Shown here: positions 59,109 to 64,000 of the stretch, one piece after another
Numbering within the stretch: the first letter of the stretch is position 1
Layout: each line of letters begins with the position of its first letter
DNA from: Brevibacillus brevis NBRC 100599
Lineage (GTDB): Bacteria > Bacillota > Bacilli > Brevibacillales > Brevibacillaceae
Assembly (NCBI RefSeq): GCF_000010165.1
Contig: NC_012491.1
Span: forward strand, 1,730,001 to 1,794,000
Reading direction: 5' to 3'
Length of the DNA stretch: 64,000 nt
The notes under the pieces: model-generated
The model's input: only the letters and a program-made list of their open reading frames with translations
The model's database searches: none
What the model was told of the DNA's origin: nothing
Made by a program: the position numbers and the translations under genes

Positions 59109-61370
59109 GTGAAGAAAAGCAAAAAGCTCTTATCCGTTTTATTTTCCTCCTCACTCGTGCTCAGTACTTTCGTGGCTGCACCTGTAACGGGTTTGGCCAA
59201 ACCAAAAGAGGACAAGCATGATCTGCATGTAGATTTGTCCACTGTGAACCTGGATCGACTGATTAAAGGGTTAATGGAGCAAGGAATCATTGATGAAGAC
59301 GCCGATCAGGAAGAGATTGACGAGGCGTTGCTGGAGTACTTCGAAGACAAAAAAGTACCGCACGGCATTGATGAGTCGTCTTCTTACGGTAAGGAAGCGA
59401 GCAGAGGACAGCAGGCAGCATTAGCTGATGCTGTGCAGAAAGCGGCTGAGATGGAAGACGGCGATGAAGTGCGTGCTTCCAAGCGTCTACATACCGATAA
59501 CATCGTTGTCGCTCTTGTCGAGTACCCTGACCGGGAGCATAACCAGCTGCCAAAAGTGAGTGACTCGCTTTGGACGGAAGACTTCAACGAAAAGCACTAT
59601 AAAGAGATGCTGTTTGATCAGAAGGGGTACAAAACTCCTGAAGGAGTCAGCATGACAACAATGGCGAAATACTTCTACCTGCAATCAGGAAGATCTTGGA
59701 CAGTTGACGGTGTGGTAACGCCTTGGCAAATGGCAGAGAATGGCTATAAGTATTATGGAGGAAACTCCAAGGCCGGTGACGATTCCAATCCGCGCGATCT
59801 GGTAGTCGAGACCTTGGCGGCGGTAGGGGAAGCCATTGCTGGAAAAGAGGAATTGTACGATCAGCGCGATCCGTATGATATCGATGGTGATGGAGACCTA
59901 ATGGAGCCGGATGGCAATCTGGACAATCTCATGCTCGTTCATGCGGGGATCGGAGAAGAGACAGGGGAAGATCCAGATGCGATCTGGTCTCACCGTTGGA
60001 CTTTGAAAAAACCGGTGGAAATTCCTGGAACAAGCCTCAAGGCATTTGATTACATGATCCAGCCTGAAGATGGCGCTCCAGGTGTATTCACTCACGAATA
60101 CGGACACAATCTCGGTTTGCCAGACTTGTATGACACGACAAGAGCCGGCAAAGATTCGCCAGTAGGCGCTTGGTCCCTCATGTCGTCCGGTAGCCATACA
60201 GGTAAGGTCTTCCAAACAGAACCTACAGGCCTTGATCCTTGGTCCAAAATGGTTCTGCAACAAATGTTTGGTGGCAACTGGATTGCTCCGACTGTTCTGG
60301 ACTACAAAGATGTAGAAAAACGCAAGAAAACGGTTCCGCTCATTGATGCGAGCAGCATTGAGAAAAACGGAAAAGTCGTCAAGCTGAATATGCCGAAAGT
60401 TGAAAAGAAACCGCCGGTTGAGCCAAAAGATGGTGGCTACGCATACTTCTCGGATGAAGGAAACAAATTGAACACCAAAATGACTTCCGATGTGATCGAT
60501 TTGACAGGGGTCAGCTCCGCAACGATGAAATTCGATTCATGGAGAAGCATTGAGGAAGGCTATGACTACCTGAGCGTTAATGTAATCGATGTGGATACAG
60601 GTGAGAAAAAAGAAGTGGAAAAATTCGATGATGTAACAAATGGCTGGGACAAAGAAGAAATCAGCCTGAATGAGTTTGTCGGCAAAAAAGTGCAAGTCGA
60701 GTTTAACTATGTGACAGATGCTGCTTTCGTATTGGACGGCTTCTATCTCGATAACTTTGAAGTAGAGGCAGATGGGCAAGTCATCTTCGCGGACGATGCG
60801 GAGGGTGAGAAGAAGTTCAAATTGGATGGCTTCGTCCACTTTGATGGAAAAGGCAAGCTATACGATTCGTACTATCTGGTTGAGCTGCGCTCTCACGAAG
60901 GAATTGACGCTGGACTGAAATACTTCCGCCGTAACGACTCCTTCTTCACGTATGATCCAGGTATGGTGATCTGGTACTTTGATGGTCGCTACGAAAGAAC
61001 ACGTGATAACAATACGAGCAAGCATCCAGGTTACGGCTTGCTCGGTGTGGTAGATGCCCATCAGGAAGTGCGTTACTGGAACAATGATGAGAATAACAAA
61101 AACGCAATCGCAGACTCCCGCTATCAGGTGAACGATGCTGCGTTTAGCCCGAACAACACATCCGGTATGGATCTGGATTACATCTATGGAACGATGAAAT
61201 ACGATCCGTTGAAAGGCGTTAAGGAGTTTAGCGATAGGGATGACTACTCGATGCCAGAAGTACCGGAAGTCGGAAAAATTCTGCCGCAAATCGGTTTGCA
61301 AATCAAGCTGAAAAGAGCTTCCAAGAAGTTCACGGATGCTACGGTTGAGTTCTCCATTGACAAACATTAA
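59109..61370 (+). CDS. inhA: Immune inhibitor A-like metalloprotease (M6)
   Basis: A 753-residue secreted zinc protease. The GTG start has AGAGGGTG upstream; a signal peptide (LLSVLFSSSLVLSTFVAAPV) is followed by an acidic propeptide region and the M6 peptidase domain. The zinc motif HEYGHNLGLPD carries His329, Glu330 and His333. Further on, a beta-rich region with FDSWRSIEEGYDYL and LDGFYLDNFEV follows, as in InhA proteins that cleave antimicrobial peptides and matrix proteins. It is divergent from the TrmB regulator and has a Spo0A-box match upstream. A strong terminator follows. Confidence 0.94.
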   Translation: MKKSKKLLSVLFSSSLVLSTFVAAPVTGLAKPKEDKHDLHVDLSTVNLDRLIKGLMEQGIIDEDADQEEIDEALLEYFEDKKVPHGIDESSSYGKEASRGQQAALADAVQKAAEMEDGDEVRASKRLHTDNIVVALVEYPDREHNQLPKVSDSLWTEDFNEKHYKEMLFDQKGYKTPEGVSMTTMAKYFYLQSGRSWTVDGVVTPWQMAENGYKYYGGNSKAGDDSNPRDLVVETLAAVGEAIAGKEELYDQRDPYDIDGDGDLMEPDGNLDNLMLVHAGIGEETGEDPDAIWSHRWTLKKPVEIPGTSLKAFDYMIQPEDGAPGVFTHEYGHNLGLPDLYDTTRAGKDSPVGAWSLMSSGSHTGKVFQTEPTGLDPWSKMVLQQMFGGNWIAPTVLDYKDVEKRKKTVPLIDASSIEKNGKVVKLNMPKVEKKPPVEPKDGGYAYFSDEGNKLNTKMTSDVIDLTGVSSATMKFDSWRSIEEGYDYLSVNVIDVDTGEKKEVEKFDDVTNGWDKEEISLNEFVGKKVQVEFNYVTDAAFVLDGFYLDNFEVEADGQVIFADDAEGEKKFKLDGFVHFDGKGKLYDSYYLVELRSHEGIDAGLKYFRRNDSFFTYDPGMVIWYFDGRYERTRDNNTSKHPGYGLLGVVDAHQEVRYWNNDENNKNAIADSRYQVNDAAFSPNNTSGMDLDYIYGTMKYDPLKGVKEFSDRDDYSMPEVPEVGKILPQIGLQIKLKRASKKFTDATVEFSIDKH

Positions 61371-61380
61371 TGAATAAGTC

Positions 61381-61425
61381 AAAAGACGCCACACAGCGCC
61401 AAGCTGATGTTTGGCGTCTTTTTCG
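61381..61425 (+). terminator. Terminator after the InhA-like gene
   Basis: AAAAGACGCCA and TGGCGTCTTTT pair with a loop of about 19 bases that itself contains short pairings, then TTTTTCG. Confidence 0.88.
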
Positions 61426-61569
61426 TTTCTATGATTACTGGTCTAAGCTCGGCTGCATCGAAATAGGCTATAACAATGAACAACAAGCTGCCCGAACTGA
61501 TTGCGCGTAAGAAAGGCAACCTTTTGTACAGGCATAGGAATCGCGCCCGGCAGCAAGGGGGGATCAATC

Positions 61570-62400
61570 ATGCTGCATATTGTCGCTTGCATTAAGCAGG
61601 TGCCGGACACCAAAATCATCAAGATGAATCCGAAGACGAATACGATGGATCGCGCCAGTGCACCAGCTATTCTTAACCCGTATGATGCACATGCGGTAGA
61701 AGAAGCCGTTCGGTTGAAAAATCGATATGGGGGTGTGGTCTCCGTCGTCACCATGGGACCGCCGCCAGCGGTGAAGGCCATTCGGAAGTGCATCGAGATC
61801 GGTGCAGACGCAGGTTATCTGGTAACGGATCGTGCATTTGCTGGGGCAGACACATTGGCAACCAGCTATGCGATTACCAAAGCCATTGAGAAGATTGCAG
61901 AAAGCCAGCCAGTCGACCTCGTCATTTGCGGAAAGATGACCATCGACGGTGATACGGGACAAGTCGGACCAGGAGTCGCCAGACGGTTGGATATTCCGCC
62001 GCTTACGTGTGTGAAAAAAGTAGTAGAGATAAACAAAGAACAAGGTTACGCCATCGTGCATCGAAAGCTGGAGGATGGTTATGAAGTCATCCAGTCGACC
62101 TTGCCTTGTTTGTTTTCTGTGGAGAAGGAGATTAATGAGGTACCGTATTCTCCGCTGCCCAATATGCTTCGAGCTGCTAGGTATAATCCTGTTGTTTGGT
62201 CCGTCGATGACTTGGGGGATATCGATCGGACGCAGTTAGGTCTGAAGGGCTCTCCTACCATCGTTGCAAAAGTTTGGCCCCCAGAGAAGCCAAAGGGTGG
62301 CGAAATGCTTGAAGGAAGCGTCAGCGAGCAAATCGCACGCTTGATGGAAGTTTTGCACGATAAACAGCGATTGTTTCGGGTGAAGGAGGAGCAGATATGA
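61570..62400 (+). CDS. Electron transfer flavoprotein beta subunit homologue (FixA-like)
   Basis: A 276-residue ETF beta subunit. HIVACIKQVPDTKIIKMNP is the AMP/flavin-binding start, VSVVTMGPPPAVKAIRKCIE and the loop KMTIDGDTGQVGPGVARRLD are family motifs. The ATG at 61570 has AGGGGGGAT upstream. Its gene overlaps the next by 4 bases (ATGA), so translation is coupled. Together with the next two genes it looks like a Fix-type electron transfer system, which can bifurcate electrons from NADH. Confidence 0.93.
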   Translation: MLHIVACIKQVPDTKIIKMNPKTNTMDRASAPAILNPYDAHAVEEAVRLKNRYGGVVSVVTMGPPPAVKAIRKCIEIGADAGYLVTDRAFAGADTLATSYAITKAIEKIAESQPVDLVICGKMTIDGDTGQVGPGVARRLDIPPLTCVKKVVEINKEQGYAIVHRKLEDGYEVIQSTLPCLFSVEKEINEVPYSPLPNMLRAARYNPVVWSVDDLGDIDRTQLGLKGSPTIVAKVWPPEKPKGGEMLEGSVSEQIARLMEVLHDKQRLFRVKEEQI

Positions 62401-63419
62401 ATCTGGATGATTTTCGTGGCATCTGGGTGTTTTTAGAGGTGAGTGACGGCCGTATCGCCCCAGTATCACTCGAGCTGTTGGGGGCGGGAAGACAAATGGC
62501 TGACAAGCGAGACGTGCCGCTTGCTGGCTTGTTAATCGGAGATGGAGTCAAGGAGTTGGCCCACACGGCGTTTCCCTTCGGTGCGGATCAAGTGTATGTA
62601 TACGATCAGAAGATTTTTCATGAGTACCGTACAGAGTCCTACATGCGAGCTGTCATCGAATGTGTCCAAAAGCACAAACCGGAAATTATCTTGTATGGGG
62701 CGACGTCCACGGGAAAAGATTTGGCTAGCGCTGTTGCGACGGATTTGGAGACAGGGCTGACCGCCGATACGACCATGCTCGATGTAAACGCGGAGACAGG
62801 ATTGTTGGAGGCGAGCCGTCCAGCGTTTGGTGGTAACATCATGGCGACGATTTTGTGCAAAAAACATCGACCGCAAATGGCGACCGTTCGCCCAAAAGTC
62901 ATGAAAGCGCTTGAGCCAGACGAGTCACGTACAGGAGAGATCATCGAGGAAACCATGGAGCTGCGTGAAGAAGACATTCGCACAAAAGTACTGAAAATCG
63001 TCCGGGAGACGAAGGAAAAGGTGCGGTTGGATGAGGCAGATGTGATCGTCGCTGGCGGTAAGGGACTCGGGAGCAAGGAAGGCTTTGCGCTTATTCATCG
63101 CTTCGCAGAACGAATCGGGGCAACCGTCGGGGCCAGCAGAGATGCGGTGGAAGCTGGCTGGATCGGTCATGAACATCAGGTCGGACAGACGGGAGTGACG
63201 GTCACGCCAAAAATCTATTTTGCCATCGGCATATCGGGAGCTATCCAGCATTTGGTCGGCATGCGTAACTCAGGATTGATCATTGCCATCAATAAAGACC
63301 CGAATGCACTCATCTTCCAGGCTTGTCACTACGGTATTGTCGGTGATGCTTTTGAAATTGTGCCATTGCTCATGGAAGCATTCCAAAAGGAGCCGGATAA
63401 GGAGGTAACGTATGGCTGA
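62397..63419 (+). CDS. Electron transfer flavoprotein alpha subunit homologue (FixB-like)
   Basis: A 340-residue ETF alpha homologue. The N-terminal domain begins FRGIWVFLEVSDGRIAPVSL, and the FAD-binding C-terminal domain has VAGGKGLGSKEGFALIHRFA, VGASRDAVEAGW, QVGQTGVTVTPKIYFAIGIS and AINKDPNALIFQ. It is clearly a paralogue of the etfA at position 1 (for example QVGQTG versus QIGQTG). It overlaps the upstream gene by 4 bases and the next by 8. The pair carries FAD and perhaps AMP or a second flavin. Confidence 0.94.
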   Translation: MNLDDFRGIWVFLEVSDGRIAPVSLELLGAGRQMADKRDVPLAGLLIGDGVKELAHTAFPFGADQVYVYDQKIFHEYRTESYMRAVIECVQKHKPEIILYGATSTGKDLASAVATDLETGLTADTTMLDVNAETGLLEASRPAFGGNIMATILCKKHRPQMATVRPKVMKALEPDESRTGEIIEETMELREEDIRTKVLKIVRETKEKVRLDEADVIVAGGKGLGSKEGFALIHRFAERIGATVGASRDAVEAGWIGHEHQVGQTGVTVTPKIYFAIGISGAIQHLVGMRNSGLIIAINKDPNALIFQACHYGIVGDAFEIVPLLMEAFQKEPDKEVTYG

Positions 63420-64000
63420 GAAATTTGATGTAATCATTGTCGGAGCAGGCCCGGCTGGAACAGCTTGTGCTTATACGCTTGCCAAAGCGGGTGTAAATGT
63501 ACTGTTGATGGAGCGCGGGGAATATCCGGGTTCCAAAAACGTCATGGGAGGTGTGTTGTATCGCAAAACGATGGAAGACATCATCCCCGAATTTTACAAG
63601 GAGGCACCTGTTGAGAGACCGATCGTCGAACAGCGGTTCATGATGCTCGATAGGGAATCAGCCATCAATTTCAGTTATAAAGGCATGGAGTGGGCCCAGG
63701 AACCTTATAACAATTTCACGGTGCTGCGGGCGAAATTTGACCAATGGTTTGCAGACAAAGCCGTGCAGCAGGGAGCACTTTTACTTAATGAGACCGTGGC
63801 TTTGCAGTGCATTGTTGAAAATGGCAAAGTAGTCGGTGTGAAAACAGATCGACCGGATGGGGATTTATACGCAGATGTTGTCGTTCTGGCAGACGGCGTG
63901 AACTCCTTGTTGGCGAAATCGTTAGGGTTCCACAAAGAGTTTCGTCCAGATGAAGTAGCGCTCGCTGTCATGGAAGTACTGAAGCTGGATCGTAAAATAA
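63412..64000 (+). CDS. FixC-like flavoprotein (ETF:quinone oxidoreductase family), partial
   Basis: The first 196 residues of a gene that runs off the right edge. DVIIVGAGPAGTACAYTLAK is the FAD motif, and GSKNVMGGVLYRKTMEDIIP is diagnostic of FixC and ETF-quinone oxidoreductases. It should accept electrons from the ETF pair and pass them to menaquinone. A FixX-type ferredoxin would be expected beyond the window. ATAAGGAGGTAAC precedes the ATG at 63412, inside the end of the preceding gene. Confidence 0.93.
   Translation, partial: MAEKFDVIIVGAGPAGTACAYTLAKAGVNVLLMERGEYPGSKNVMGGVLYRKTMEDIIPEFYKEAPVERPIVEQRFMMLDRESAINFSYKGMEWAQEPYNNFTVLRAKFDQWFADKAVQQGALLLNETVALQCIVENGKVVGVKTDRPDGDLYADVVVLADGVNSLLAKSLGFHKEFRPDEVALAVMEVLKLDRKI

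Noticed and set aside
1..64000. CRISPR arrays, tRNA and rRNA genes
   Set aside because: No regularly spaced repeats with spacers and no cloverleaf or rRNA-like segments were found on either strand by inspection.

Overview
The window looks like a chromosomal segment of a spore-forming, moderate-GC Firmicute, most likely Brevibacillus (inference). Supporting signs are strong AGGAGG-type ribosome sites, a gerE sporulation regulator with a sigma-K-like promoter, a YjcZ-type sporulation peptide, an immune-inhibitor-A protease, and a backbone order (etfA, trxA, uvrC, lysC, yslB, sdhCAB, a marR gene, gerE) known from Bacillus subtilis. No rRNA, tRNA, CRISPR array or intact transposase was seen.

Layout. 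1-14.3 kb is conserved housekeeping: end of etfA, trxA, an inserted liv branched-chain amino acid ABC operon, a DUF2164 gene, uvrC, a lysine riboswitch with lysC (including an internal start for a beta subunit), yslB, and sdhCAB behind a long structured leader. 14.3-14.8 kb holds two different large self-complementary elements. 14.8-25.7 kb lies between marR and gerE and is insertion-like relative to B. subtilis. It has a MarR regulator with a clean palindrome, a 1243-residue secreted subtilase, an orphan CheX, and a compact cassette: an acetyltransferase-like gene, an ABC exporter, a second acetyltransferase-like gene and a 38-residue peptide gene with a strong ribosome site and its own terminator. 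Two Opp-like permease genes follow that lack ATPase and binding protein. This cassette is the best candidate for an undescribed system.

26-35 kb is a mostly minus-strand accessory region of small secreted, membrane and unknown proteins with a truncated phage-type Dam gene. It is bracketed by two nearly identical terminator copies. 35-38 kb has a secreted chitinase and a tiny hydrophobic peptide gene. 38-47.5 kb is a sugar-catabolism island: ROK regulator, sugar-binding lipoprotein, two permeases, three Gfo/Idh/MocA oxidoreductases, a TIM-barrel isomerase/epimerase and a ROK kinase, with a shared operator-like sequence before the regulator and the binding-protein gene.

47.7-56 kb holds two membrane-anchored unknowns, a cysteine synthase/FAD monooxygenase pair, an M20 amidohydrolase, an orphan sensor kinase and an MFS exporter with a palindromic operator over its -10 box. 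56.1-57.7 kb is AT-rich, with decayed coding sequence and a CPBP protease. 58-61.4 kb has a TrmB-type regulator and an InhA-like metalloprotease with a Spo0A-box match upstream. The window ends in a second ETF cluster (etfB-etfA-fixC like), distinct from the etfA at position 1.
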